DNA of 64,000 nt, taken from the NCBI GenBank assembly GCA_027186245.1, contig CP114486.1:2232001-2296000 (forward strand). Direction: 5' to 3'. This document shows positions 1 to 24,383 of the stretch, piece by piece (the first letter of the stretch is position 1; each line of letters opens with the position of its first letter). Below the pieces are notes generated by a model. The model was not told the origin of the DNA. It searched no databases and saw only the letters and a program-made list of their open reading frames with translations. This DNA is from Coriaria nepalensis (lineage: Eukaryota; Streptophyta; Magnoliopsida; Cucurbitales; Coriariaceae). Made by a program: the position numbers and the translations under genes.

Positions 1-89
1 TATATATATATTATTTGTTTTTTCAGTTAATTATTATTACACAGCGAGTAACCTTACCTCCTTCCAATCTTCTTAAATTTCAGAGACGC

Positions 90-132
90 GAGAGAGAGAG
101 AGAGAGAGAGAGAGACGAGAGACGAGAGAGAG
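90..132. repeat. (AG)n microsatellite in the 5' leader
   Basis: A run of AG dinucleotides with a few GACGAG interruptions lies about 125 bases upstream of the first ATG of the BAH/Agenet gene. GA-rich tracts are common in plant 5' leaders and core promoters. No function is claimed. Confidence 0.8.
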
Positions 133-255
133 GCGGCTTTATTTTCTCGAATTCTGCAAATTCATGTTCTTATTTTCTCAAAGTTCAATTAAGAGGCGGC
201 GAATAGAGTCAGGAAAAAGGCTTTAAGTTTAGATTTTGTGAAGAGCTCGGCGGAG

Positions 256-3200
256 ATGGCGACTGCGACGGCGTCGACGTCGTTAGGTTTCGTGAGCTGG
301 GAAGAGTTGTTCGCGTTTGACGACGAAGGGAGAAAAGAGGTCCGTTTCTACGTCAAGCGGAGGGATGGGAGCTCAAATCTTATTGTGAGGGGGAAAGACA
401 AGATCTTCCATCACGTCAAAGGCCCTAACGTGCCTTTTCCGCCCCATGAGAAGCTGAAGTCTCGGAGTGAGGTGGTTGGTTGGCTTAATTCCATCGTTTC
501 AGGTGCATATCTTTCTAAGAAATCCGTTCTTGTTGAAGATATATGAGAATTGTGGCCCTCACGGGGGAGTCCTTTCGGTTTCTTGATTGAAATATTGGTT
601 TCGTTTTGTTTCTGGGTGGAAAATAGTGAAATTTTCTGTTTCTGATATGTTTATCGTGAATCTTCAAATCATTATTGATTATTCTACAAAAAAGGACAGG
701 AAGTTCTTCATCTCCTGACCTTATTTCTTTCTTTTTTTGATGTTTTGGTCTGAGGTTCGGGCCTTTTGGAGAGAACCATGGAGTTTCTTGAATATATCCT
801 TTTCGTGTCCTGCTTTCTGATAATCCAACCCCATTCAAGTTTTAGCTTTTGTTTGTGTTGTTTATTGGTAGTAGAGATTTTCTGTTTCTCCGTTGGATCT
901 ATTTCCGTTTACTATTCTTGAAGAATCCGTATGCATTTTTCCCCCAAGGAAGATGATTTCTTTTATTTTGGTTTGGTTTTATTTGTTTGTTTAATTTAAT
1001 CATAATGCTGCGCTTGTGAACTAAATAGTTTAGATCCTCTCTCTTTACTACGACCCTGTTGTTTTGAAGAGGAAGAGAGAGAGAGAGAGAGTCTCTCTCT
1101 TTTTCATTATTACTTCCTTTATCGTTCCCCATATCTTCTCCTGCTTCAACCATGCCTGTGAGCTGTTCTTCCATAGTTTGCTTTGATGTTCTTGCGGACT
1201 AACAGTTATCTGGGCTGCAGGGATACTTATTGAGTTTCGCAGAGCTGGTTGAAGTTCTGGAAATCTTTTGGCCCCTAAAATCTAGGTCAAGATCTTTCAT
1301 TGGCCAAATTTTTATATGTTGCTTATTGATAATACATTCATTGTGGTTATATGACCTTTGTTTTTCCTCCTTGGCCTTGCTTTGCTTGGTCCATCCATCT
1401 GATTTTTCCAATTGTTAGATTTTTGTATGACATAATATTTCGTTTGTTGCATGGTGCTTATCTATTTGTGGATTTTTTCTAAATTTACTGTTGAGTTTTG
1501 GTATGCTTAACGTTACTTCTTTTCTTGTATTCCAAATAAGTTTAACTGTTTAATTTATCAACTATATATTCTCCTTTTTAGAGTCAGCAAGGGATGAAGA
1601 AGCCCAACCGTCTGGTTCTTCTTTGGAGGATAGAGATGCTTCCCAGTCGGATATTACAACTTCAAAGGTACTTATGATGCCAGCAGCTTGCTTATGCTTT
1701 CGTTTTTTAAAACCTTACTTTTTGTACTGGCTTGGTTGCCATTTGCCGATTTTATCTTCACATTAACTATCTCAACCATCTCTAACTGTTTTTTGGGATG
1801 CTCAAATACAGAAACTGGGTCGGCATACAAAACCGTTTTCATGGATAGGCCATCCTTGGAGATGTAGGGATATGCGTTGGCATTATCAGGGATTTCGTCG
1901 CAATGGTTTTAAAATATCTGTAAGTTTTTTATTTGAAGGTTTTTCCCCTCATAGTCAGTATTACTAGTTTCTAGGTTTTTCCCCTTCTATTCTTTTACCT
2001 TCTAACGATTGTTCTTTCTGCATGTGCTCTTTTTCTTTAATTATTTCAGGTTCACAGCTTTGTCTATATATTGACAGAAGAAGGCAAATGCCCTGTTGCC
2101 TACGTGGAAGATATGTATGAGGACTTGGAAGGCCAGAAGAAGGTTATGGTACAGTGGTTTGATAATAGTGATGAGGTTGGTATAGTTTCTGAAAAGTGTA
2201 ATGACAGAGAGATTTTCTTTCCTTTTGGAAGTCACGAGCTCAGCGTAGAATGCATAGATGGGATTGCTACTGTCCTTGGTCCTCGACATTTCAAAAGATT
2301 TCAGAACAAGGCAATATATAGTAACATTAAACCATTTGTATGCAAAAGGAAACTTTGTGAAAAGAGTGAACCTGAGCCCTTTAACATCACTCTACTTAGA
2401 GGATATTGGGAGCAGGAGATAATTAAGAAGCACTTTGTAGCTCAATCTTCTTTAACTACTGAAGACAATGTTGATGATAATGGGATGAGACCTAATAAGA
2501 GAAGTCGTCGTTCAAAAGGCAATGACTTGGAGTTTGCTAATACAAGAACACCCATGACTGTAGTTTGTAGGGACATGCAAAAAACTAGCAGTAAGAGTAA
2601 TCCAGTAAATAGTTCATCGTATTTAGCTGTAGGTTCCCTTGTTGAAGTCTTATCACAAGATAGTGGTATTCGAGGTTGTTGGAACAGAGCTTTGATTGTG
2701 AAGAAGCATAAGCACCATGATAGGGTAAAGGTGCAATATCAACATCTCCAAGACCCTGTTGCGGAATCTAAAAAACTAGAGGTATGAATTCAATCTTTCT
2801 GATCAATGTGCATCTATTTTCCTACGTTTATCAGATTTTGACATATTGTGTAGCTCTCGGACTCATTATCATTCTCTAACTTTATCAATGGTTTATCATG
2901 TAGGAGTGGATTTCATTGAGGATTGCGGACCCTGATGATATGGCTATTCGAATAGCTGGAAGAACAACAATACGTCCGATCCCTCCTAAATCAAGTGAAG
3001 ACGGAATTTTCTCGACTATTAATGTCGGGACAGCTGTTGATGTGTGGTGGTCCGATGCATGGTGGGAAGGTATTGTAATTCAGAAAGAACCCGATGAAAC
3101 ATTCTGTGTATATTTCCCAGGTTCGAACAATCGCCTCTGTTAATAACTGAGTTAGAATATTTTTGTTTTAATATATTTTTCTGAGGTTTCTTTTTTACAT

Positions 3201-3704
3201 ATAATCCTTGCAGGTGAAAAGAAAGAATCAACTTTTAGGCCTAGTGAGATGAGACATTCTAAAGAGTGGTTAGGAAGTAGGTGGATGCCTATAGAGAGAA
3301 AGCCAGAAGTTGTAACATTACTTTCCCTGACAAGGCCAGAAATTGGTAGAACTAGTGAACCCATATCATGTGATTCTCATCTGGGCTCTTCTAATGATAA
3401 GGTAGAAAAATTTGAGGTGATTCGAGATATATTAAAGGATGATTTGCTGACTAAACGAAAGTGGGGAGCAACAAGGAAGAGACGCGTCTGCAAAAGAAAG
3501 AGGTATGTTCTAAAGCCAAAAATCGTTGATAAAAATAGCTGTGAAGGCAACTCAGATACAGTGGGTTCTTCTCATACTCGCAAGAGACTTCTTACAACGA
3601 GTCTTAAGGTTGTTAACTATGATAACTGCAAGTACACAAGAGATTCTCGATTTGGTTCTTCCTCGGTTGTTCCAACTCTAACAAGCTTGGTTTTGTCTAG
3701 GTGA
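256..3704 (+). CDS. BAH and Agenet domain chromatin-reader protein
   Basis: Six coding exons join in frame: 256-502, 1582-1667, 1812-1919, 2050-2781, 2904-3120 and 3214-3704, giving 626 aa. The ATG at 256 is the first in the frame. A conserved N-terminal block (FVSWEELF, about residue 11) leads to a BAH domain at about residues 130-290, starting near WIGHPWRCRDMRW. Two Agenet/Tudor-like repeats follow, at about 339-410 (LAVGSLVEVL) and 430-490 (VGTAVDVWW). The C-terminus is basic (KRKR-type), consistent with nuclear location. BAH and Agenet modules read histone tails, and this architecture matches a plant family typified, from memory, by Arabidopsis At1g68580. The target mark cannot be read from sequence. 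Intron 1 (about 1.08 kb) holds a (GA)n/(TC)n palindrome near 1076-1101. I see no broken splice site or stop. Confidence 0.9.
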
Positions 3705-4728
3705 TGAGGTGGTTTTTTCTGTCATAAATGTGTCCAGGTTTTGTTTTACTTTTCTTCTCTCTTTCCCCAAGTTTGATTTGTTTTAACTTGATTTGTTTCT
3801 TTGCATCGATTGAATGCGGATGTTCTTTTGTAAGCATGCTTTGAAATTTCTTTGATAGAATATTCCGAGGCAATAAGATTATAACCTCACTAGTCCCTTA
3901 CAAAGATGGATGCAAAAAGGTGTTTCTACTTCATCTTTATTGTATATTGATTCACTGAGAAATGAAATTCTTACTTGCCTTTTACTTCACAACTCCTGAA
4001 GAGATATTGGTAATGCAAGCAAAATCTGGATCTGTCTAATTAAGAGAGCCGTGTTTTGCATTGATGCCAGAAAGTTGCAACAAAAAAATCGAAATCGGGA
4101 AGTTACAGATTTATGCCGTAATTGGCAGGGTTTTCAATCTCTAAGATATATCATGCATCAAGGAACAAACCCATGGGGATCAAGGGATCTCCATCTTGTG
4201 ATGCTGTTCTTATTACAATGGTTTGTTAGAAGTTATAACTGTGTCTGAGAGAGGATTATTCTTTGAAGTTTTGTATAACATAAACTGTGGATCAGGAAAC
4301 AGATGATTCATGTTTTGTTGTGTGAGGTTATTTGAATGATGATCAATGATGAAAACCATGCCCACTGAAGAAACAAAACCAAGCTTTCTTATCAAGTTAG
4401 GCACATACAACATTAAACTAACCAAACTAACGGTTTATCTCGCCCCCCTTTTCATGTCAGAATCTGATACCAACTTTATTCATAAAGTTTTTCCATGAAC
4501 AAGAAAATAAAAAACCCAGACATGAGTATAAAATCATCCAAGAAAACCCATTTCATTTCTTTAACTGGTTGCATCAGAAAAATCTCAGGAGCTCCTATCT
4601 CAGTTTAGCCATGTCAGCAAAGGCAAGTGCTGCTCCATTTTTCTTGGGTCAGTTTTGTTATTCCTATCAAAATCCAATTCATAAGTCAACTCATGTGGTT
4701 CATGAGTTTGTTTTTACAGTATTGTTGC
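3705..4728. other. 3' flank and spacer, no gene recognised
   Basis: This AT-rich stretch holds the likely 3' UTR of the BAH/Agenet gene and the leader of the HMA gene. Short ORFs occur on both strands but none has a recognisable domain. A pyrimidine-rich stretch ending in TTTTTACAG just before 4720 looks like a splice acceptor, so the HMA gene may have an upstream non-coding exon here. Confidence 0.5.
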
Positions 4729-5088
4729 ATGATGCTGAGGATCACCATTGACTGCAACGCTTGCTGCAAAAAGCTGAAGAAGATCATTGTCAGGATGAAG
4801 GGTGAGATTTGCAACACTGAGAATTAAAAGCAATCTAATTGAACATATCTATCAATCTCATCATATATTTGACATAACTTGCTATTTTCGTCATTTAATG
4901 TTGAAGAGATTGAGACTCACTTGATAGAAAAGCCAGAGGACCGGGTTAGCGTGTGCGGCCGATTCCAGCCTGCGGACATCGCGATAAAATTGAGAAAGAA
5001 AATGAAGCGCAGAGTCGAAATTATGGATATTCAGAAACTTGATGAAGGTTATGAAGAAGAAGAAGATAAGAAACAAATGCATCATTAA
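4729..5088 (+). CDS. Small heavy-metal-associated (HMA) domain protein
   Basis: Two exons (4729-4801 and 4907-5088) join in frame to give about 84 aa. The start MMLRITIDCNACCKK carries a CxxC metal-binding motif (C-N-A-C) in the usual HMA position after beta-strand 1. RVSVCGRF and DIAIKLRKKMKRRVEIMDI then supply the later strands and helix of the ferredoxin-like fold. The acidic tail ends KKQMHH and lacks a CaaX box, so it is not an isoprenylated HIPP in the strict sense. HMA proteins bind copper, zinc or other soft metals; the ligand here is unknown. The start is uncertain: the frame is open upstream to 4627, but the acceptor-like site before 4720 favours an ATG at 4729 or 4732. It lies 631 bases upstream of the PRP4 kinase start, on the same strand. 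Confidence 0.75.
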
Positions 5089-5719
5089 ATTTAGTTGACC
5101 GTATAAAATGTAACTCTAGAATCCTAATTATGGGCAACATATTGTTAATTAATTATTCATTTATTTCATCAAGCAAATGTGACACATTCTTAATAACTTA
5201 ATGATGATATACATTGACTGCTAAGTTTGGTCTAGAGTCTTTTTTATTTCCAATTTAAGAACTAGTTTATATTCATAATATTATTAAAGCTAATATCATT
5301 ATTAACGGATTTTATAACAAAACTTTATAAAACACTTATAATAATCCTCATATTTTCTTAAAAAGAAAAAAAAAAAAAATATATATATATATATATATTT
5401 ATAAATAACTTTTTTAATATATATATATATTTTAAATTTTGACCCACGTGATTAAAATTAGTATATAATAAATTACAACAAATGATGCTTTAAAAAACAA
5501 AAAAACAAAAAAACAAAAAAAAGGAAACTGTAAAAATAAAATAGATTAGAAGTTGGGATTTGGAAAGAATAAATTAGCTAAATTGGACTATTGCATATGC
5601 CATAGAATCAGTTGTTCGTCTATCAACGTGATACCTCTCGAGCTTTGTTTTCTCTCTGAAGGAAGGAAGCAAATTAATTAAGAGAAAAAAAGCCCTAACC
5701 CTAGATTTACTGGTAAACA
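5089..5719. other. AT-rich spacer and promoter of the PRP4-type kinase
   Basis: This stretch contains A-runs, an (AT)n microsatellite at about 5379-5430, and a G-box core CACGTG at 5445-5450. The last 60 bases are probably the transcribed leader. No coding potential was found. Confidence 0.55.
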
Positions 5720-18173
<12,454 letters not shown>

Positions 18174-21100
18174 TCCATGTTGCTGCTTTTCTGACCTCAG
18201 ATTGCTGTCTGCTAGATATTTGTACATTATGACCTAATTCATGTATCTAATCATCGGAAATTGTCTGTCTTCTCTGTGATGGCCTAAGAGCTGTTGGCAT
18301 GGTAGAGGTCGGAAGGGATGATATTTGATCAGGAGAACTCTTATCTGGTGGGTTCTTTCAGTGGAATGTACTGTTTCTATAGTAAGACCAACTTACTGAA
18401 GGCATTTACTTCCCCTTGTAATCATTCATGATTATTGTTATTGCAGAAATTAGTTCCTATCATAAATTATCATGTACTTTGAACATTGTTTCTGGGTTTA
18501 ATCTTGTGCGAAGGTAATGAGTAAACAAAATTATCAACTCAGATCTGATCAGTAAAAATTATTATCCTATGAGAGCCATCGGGATTGATGGCAGTTTAAA
18601 TTTATTTATATTATTTTCTTCTTTAAGTATGCAGCCTCTGCATACTTGTTCTGTTGTTTATACAATTTAAAAACGTACTATTTTTGGAGGTTTGTGGGAT
18701 CTCATTCACTTGGTTTGTTTTAGTCTTCTTTCTGTCCTTTTCGAACCATTTTATTTGAATTTGCAGGTTCTCAAGAGTCTAACATTGTTTTTCCTTCAGG
18801 ATATCTGTCATTGCTTTGAGGGACCCCTCTCGTGCTTAATTGATTTAGAGGCACTCATGAGAAGGTACCTTGGTTTGTTTATTAGGAGATAATTGTGACA
18901 ACATTGCCACTAGATTTTTTTCTCATATATGTTCTTAATTTAGCCCTTGCTTAGTAGATTTGTTAGTTCTGTGTTCTAAATTATGCTTGTTAATTGAGAA
19001 CCTACGTTTTTTTATGTGATGTGTTGGTCCTGTGAGATAATAAGTTAGTAAGATAGGCTTATGACTTGATTTGCACATTTCATTTCATACTAGTTGGAAG
19101 TGAAAAATGGATGTGTCTGGTTTGTGAAACTTGCTATTGCAGTCCTGTAACTTCTAATGAAACATTATCATCCCCTGTGTAAACTTTGGCCCAAAGTAAT
19201 TGTGCATCATGTCCCTCAGTAACTCCTTATAACTGCTGGGTTCTTTCTTTCTTTCTTTTTTTTTTTTATGCCCTTGCTTTTCTCTTGGGTCAGTTATTGG
19301 CTTTTTTTTTCTTGGTTCTCTTTTCTGTCTTTGGTATTTATAAGCATATGTCCTAATGAAACTGCATTGCATCGGATCCATGATATGGTCATTCTGGAGG
19401 CACTTGCATTGGAAGTTTTCAACTGCAGCTCAATGTGAAGGAATATTCAAGTAAGTAATGAAGTTGTATATGCCATGTTTTGCTTCTTGAACTGATATAT
19501 TAATGATATTTAACTGCTCATTGCAATGGTTCTGTATTTTGATTAAACTTTTTCACCTTTTCAGGGTACAGTTGCCATACTCCAACTCTTGTAAGTATAT
19601 ATCCAATTGCTTGTGTGACTACCTATTGTGATACCGTGGTTACCTTTCCTTTTAGTATGTTATTTTAGACTTAGAGAATTGGGTATTACCCTTTAGGCAT
19701 GTTTGGTACACCGGATATGAAGACTGGGATTAGCAAATCCCACTTCCACTTTTGGTGCAAAATTTAGCCCCAAGTTCCAGTCCAGCTCAGCCATTTATTT
19801 CCATTGGAAACCATTAGTAAAGCCTCTCTTCTCTTATTCACGGTAATCAATTGCTACTCTAAGAAATTCGCACACCAGTTGCATTTTATCTCTCTGATTT
19901 CTTCTTCAATTACATAAAGATCACATTCACAAATCAGGCGACTGCTATCTTCTCTATTTTTGGCTGTTTATTTGTATGATGATATTACTGGGATTCATCT
20001 CGACGTAGCTATATGTTGCTTGTAGGTTTTGGTTCTCAGTTTGGGATTTTAGCTTGAAATTGGGGAGAGAGAAGATGTTAGCATAATAACCCACCCGTGT
20101 TTTCTAGCTGGTTCTAAGTGGGTGCTTCAGAGATCGAAATTCAGAGCATTCAAATGAACTTTCAGTCTGCTTACTTCTAAGGCCAAAGAAAAAAGCCTAT
20201 TTTCCAATTACATTTTTTGCAGCTCATCCACATTATAGATTTGTTCAAGAAAGGTATGGAATATCAAAAATATATTAGTTACTTCAATGTTGGGGCTTAA
20301 GGTAGAAAAAATGCCATGGGCACATTGTTTCTTATATTAAATGAAAATTCAGATATCTTGAATATGTACCTAAACCTGAACCCAAACCCCAACCAAAACA
20401 TGACCTACTATATTCAGTCCAAACTTACTAGTTGAATCCAAGTGTTAAATTTGTGAGTGTTTTGGTTGGGGTCATGAGAGAAGGAACTCATTTGAGGGTT
20501 GGGATTTGTCCAAATATGGTAATGCCCTAGCTTGTCTCATTCACTGTTCTTCCCCTTTGAGGAAGATGCATGTGATGATGTTTAACCATTGGGTTATACC
20601 CTTTTAGTCTTTCTGTAGAACTCTTTGGCAAACCAAGTCTAAACAGCCGGTGTATATCGAGTATAAGTTTGGGTGTATGTTGTACTCTGTATCTCTCTCT
20701 CCAGGATCTCTAATTTTAACAGCAGGTTTGTGGAGGCATGCAATAGAACTGTGGGCATATTCTGGTTTTTCTTCTTGAGGTCTTCTTGTTTAGGGTGCTT
20801 AAATCCTCAAGAGATCATAGTTCATCACAAGTTTATAATTTCCTTGTAACACGGGACATGAATGGCATTCCTTCGTGGTTTCTGCAATCAGCTATTCTTC
20901 CTAATCTGTACTCCGGGAAGGTTCCAGTACAAGGTTTTCTAGTGATCTTGGTAGAAGGTCATACACCCTCATTTATGTCCTCTTTTGGGATTCTTGATCT
21001 GTAACATTTTTACAGGGTTTATATGCATCTTGATGAATGTAGTAATGTTCAGTTAAATGCTGGGTTTTATCTTGTGATGATTACTGACATCTTATAATAA

Positions 21101-22080
21101 GCATTATGACTGAGGGATATATTTTCGCATTGTCCTTGTATGTTCTGTTTAAGGTGTAAGCTATTTTGTGATAGGTATATGTCTCCTTGTTGCAGGACTT
21201 CTGAATTGTTCTCTTTTGTACTATTTCTAAAGAAATTAACTCCTATCTTGGGTGTATGTCGCAATCTCCTTTCATATCGATCAATAGCAGTTAGTTCCTC
21301 AGTTCCTGTACGAATATTGCATTCGTATAACCATCTTTGGTTCCATGTGGGTCTAGGCTTCTTTCACGAAAGTACCCAAATGGTCTGCCTATCCCCCATA
21401 AAAAAATCAAAACGAGTTAAGTTCATTATTAGCTCTAGGAAAAGAATAAGAAAAAGAAGTATTAGCTCTATTTCATTAATGGATTCGTGTAAAAAGACAA
21501 TTTTAGATGATTATGATTCACAACGTCAACATATGGGGTCAGAATTCGAATTTGTATAAATGTATCACCATTTGCTGTATAAGATATGACGATTCTCTTA
21601 TACGGTAGTTGGGGACCGTGAATTGGGTGGAGCTCTGAGTCTGTGACATAGTCAACTCGTACATGCTCGTGATCGTTAGTTTCTAGAATTCTTGGAAAAT
21701 TTTTGTTAGAATAACAAGTCATTCAGAAACTTTCATTTTCAGCCTCATCAGTTCCTCGATCACTGTCTTAGTCTCTTTCAATCCTATGTTTATCACATCT
21801 CCTCCTATCCTTATCTTTTGTTCAACTGCTGCCTCTGACTTCTTCCGCACATATCACAATCCATAATCCTCTAGATGGCCGCGTCAAGACTCATTCACCT
21901 ATTGTCCTAATCTCACTATTTCCTTGTCAATTTATATATATAGTTTTTAATAAGACTCGTCGGTTCTCCTAATAAGAAATTGGGTCATAGACAACTGAGT
22001 TAATTTGTTAAACACGTACAAACATGTATACCTCTTTCAAGCCGGACTCTTCCTCACACTTTCTTATATCGTCAATTCAT
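18174..22080. other. Long gene-poor region after the kinase
   Basis: The first 300 bases or so are probably the PRP4K 3' UTR. The rest has no recognisable protein domain on either strand. It has T-runs and C/T-rich stretches (19239-19268, 20690-20702), and short similar sequences around GGGTATTACCCTTTAG (about 19681) and GGGTTATACCCTTTTAG (about 20591) that could bound an old transposon. Open frames at 20786-21004, 21140-21559 and 21468-21722 (minus) resemble nothing I recognise. The stretch around 21360-21720 has a different texture from its neighbours, and I could not assign it. Confidence 0.45.
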
Positions 22081-22160
22081 ACATAATGGAGAAAATAACA
22101 CCAAAGAAGCCTCTTTTTTCATATTCCTAGAAAAGAGGTTGGTGTTGTTATCATGGGAAA

Positions 22161-22215
22161 GAAGCTTGATGCTTTGTTTTGAAGAAGCTTGATGCTTTGT
22201 TTTGAAAAAGCTTGA
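22161..22215. repeat. 23-bp tandem repeat, two copies plus a partial
   Basis: The unit GAAGCTTGATGCTTTGTTTT plus GAA occurs at 22161-22183 and 22184-22206, followed by a degraded partial copy. It adjoins the LTR-like repeat cluster. Confidence 0.8.
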
Positions 22216-22224
22216 AGACCTCTT

Positions 22225-22560
22225 TTGGAATTCGTCCCATATTGTTTAAAAAGAAAATCTCTAATTGGGTCAACTACTCTCGTTATCAATTGATTTTGCG
22301 ATGGAAGCCTAAATTTCAATATGATATCAAAATCAGACCATAAACAAATATATCCACACTTCATTAGCAAGTGTCTTTCACTCATTGTATCACTTGTTAA
22401 GATTTCGGAATGACCAAACCACAAGTAAGAATGAGTATTGGAATTCGTCCCTAGGAAGAAGATTTTTCGTTGGGCCAACTCCTCTCATTACCAATTGATT
22501 TTAAGAGGAGTTAGTCTAACTAAAGATCTTCTTCCTAAGCTATATGAGACGAATTCCAAC
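22225..22560. repeat. Cluster of three LTR-like fragments, two forming a palindrome
   Basis: Two direct, diverged copies start GGAATTCGTCCC and run to ATCAATTGATTTT or ACCAATTGATTTT (about 22227-22295 and 22440-22502). A third copy (about 22501-22560) is inverted and abuts the second, giving an imperfect 60-bp-arm palindrome. On the minus strand the third copy starts TGTTGGAATTCGTC, which resembles the TG start of a plant LTR. The source family is unknown. They sit immediately upstream of the IST1-like relic. Confidence 0.6.
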
Positions 22561-22600
22561 AATCTCAAAGTTCATTCTCTTGTTAAACTCTCTCTCTCAG

Positions 22601-23950
22601 CTGGCCATCCTTAAGAAACAACGACATATCAAGGGCTCTTAGGCTTGCTCTGATGTTATTAAGCTCCGTCAACTTGGTCACCATGAGTGCGTTCTCCTTC
22701 GTGTAAGTTTCTCTAATGGGTTTGTCACGGTGAATTCATTTCTTGTTTTGTCTTTAAAAAATAAAAAATAATAATAATAACAAAGAGGATGTGGATTTTC
22801 TGTTATGTTTCTTTCACAGGTTGAGCAAGTGATTAAGGAGCAGAATCTATTGGATTTGTATGTCATGATATAGGGTTACTTGAATCTCTTGTTTGTAAGG
22901 GTCAATCTCATAGAAAGAGAAAGGTTGGTTTCTCATACTGCTTGAACATATTTCTCTTAAAATTGCATAGGCTTCTTACTAAAAAAAAAAAGGTGATGCT
23001 AATCTGTTTGATAATATATCTTCTATGCAGAGTGTCATGAAGAACTGAAAGAGGCTGTAGAAGGTTTGGCGTTTGCAGCATCAAGATGTGGTGATTTCCG
23101 GAGCTTCAAGAGATCCAAACCGTTTTGACATCTCTTTTTGGCAAAGAGTTTATGGTCCGTGCTGTTGAGCTACGGAACAATTGCAGAGTTAATCCTATCG
23201 TATGTTTCATTTAAAAAAAAATTGTTGTAAGGGTGCAATAATTAGTAGCCAATCTGCCTCAATCCTTGGATTTGACTGGTTCAATTTTACTTTTATCAGA
23301 TAAAGAAGCTGTCAACAAGGCAGCCTGGCTTCGTATCAGAATGAATCTGCTAAAATAAATTGCTTGGGAAAATAACATTGCCTTGCAACTAGATGGAGCG
23401 GGTCACTAAAAGAAAGCCAAAACCAGCCTGAGCCGGACAAAAAAGTGGGAGAAAGTATGAGAATTTTGCCTGAAGAGATAGTGAGGGACAATAGATTCTC
23501 TAATTCAATGCAAGCTAGAAGGTAGTACAAGGATGTAGCAGATGCAGCTTTTCAATCAGCAGCTTACACAGCGGCTGCTGTGGAGCTTTCTCATTCTGAA
23601 TCACATGATCGTGACGATCACAATAGCTCTGATTCCCATCCTAAAAAACCTATTTAATGGATCAGGGCAGAAAAAAAATGGAGCCTCAATCTAAATTGAA
23701 AGAAGAAACCCATTTTGAAACCAAAGCTGATAAATCCAAATTGCTGCCTGATTCAAGTTCACATTCAGAAGAAGATGTCTTAAATGGGGATGCTATGTCT
23801 TTTGAAGGAGTTGATCTGGTCAATCTGTTGGAAAAGGATCTTGTTTTTATGAGAGGGAAAGATAATGGGGATGAAGAAAGCAATGTTCCAAGGTTAAACT
23901 TGGAAAAGAGGCCAATCACAGTACGACCAAAGATTGTTCGAGGGTACTAA
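22601..23950 (+). pseudogene. Decayed IST1-like (ESCRT-III regulator) gene
   Basis: Exon-like blocks with intact GT-AG borders lie at 22601-22702, 22820-22923, 23031-23199 and 23300-23950. Conceptual reading recovers IST1/DUF292 motifs in order: LAILKKQRHIK, LGHHE, VEQVIKEQNLLDLYVMI, AFAASRCGDF, LFGKEF, AVELRNNCRVNP, KLSTRQPG, and a C-terminal part with AAFQSAAYTAAAVELS. It is broken by TAG at 22640-22642, TAG at 22871-22873, a frameshift near 23098, more stops and shifts after 23330, and loss of the first exon. The last open part is 23657-23950. Introns are kept, so it decayed in place and is not a retrocopy. IST1-like proteins regulate Vps4 and multivesicular-body sorting. In Arabidopsis such a gene (At1g13340, from memory) sits between the HOP2 and PRP4K homologues, as here. 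Confidence 0.85.
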
Positions 23951-24383
23951 GGTTCGTGGGCTTTTTGGTCATTTCACATTGGTGCGTATACCAGTCTTGC
24001 AACAAGTTTTTCCATCTCTGCGTTTTGCTGAAAACATAGACTTATCCTATTGTTTGTGGAGAACATGGCCTCGTCGAAATTCTTTTATTGGTTTGACAAT
24101 TTTGTGGTAATAGTTCAGGTGTGTGAAGAATATACATATACAGATATGCTTTAATACCTAAAAAAATGTTGCACTTCAAAACTATGAGCTAGCATATGTC
24201 GAGGATGATCTTGTGTTTGCAATGCAATGGATGTCAAAACTAAATACAATGCGAATTCAAATGCCTGACAGATCTGATCTGAAAAAGATGCAGATTCTAC
24301 CCTTCAGATTACAATATATGTAAACATAGGGACCGGAAAAACTTGTCTGTAATTTTTTATATAAGGTTTAAAATTTCTTAAAA
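23951..24383. other. Spacer between IST1-like relic and HOP2 3' end
   Basis: This is a convergent intergenic stretch. It should contain the HOP2 3' UTR on the minus strand near its right edge. No gene was recognised. Confidence 0.5.

Noticed and set aside
1076..1101. GA/TC palindrome in intron 1 of the BAH/Agenet gene as a small-RNA hairpin
   Set aside because: It is simple-sequence DNA; the self-complementarity follows from adjacent (GA)n and (TC)n runs.
19680..20640. Possible Harbinger-type MITE with TTTGG-like ends
   Set aside because: The terminal similarity is short and imperfect and no 3-bp target duplication was found.
21140..21722. Open frames on both strands that might be organelle-derived
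   Set aside because: The texture differs from the surroundings, but I could not match either frame to a chloroplast or mitochondrial gene, so no transfer is claimed.
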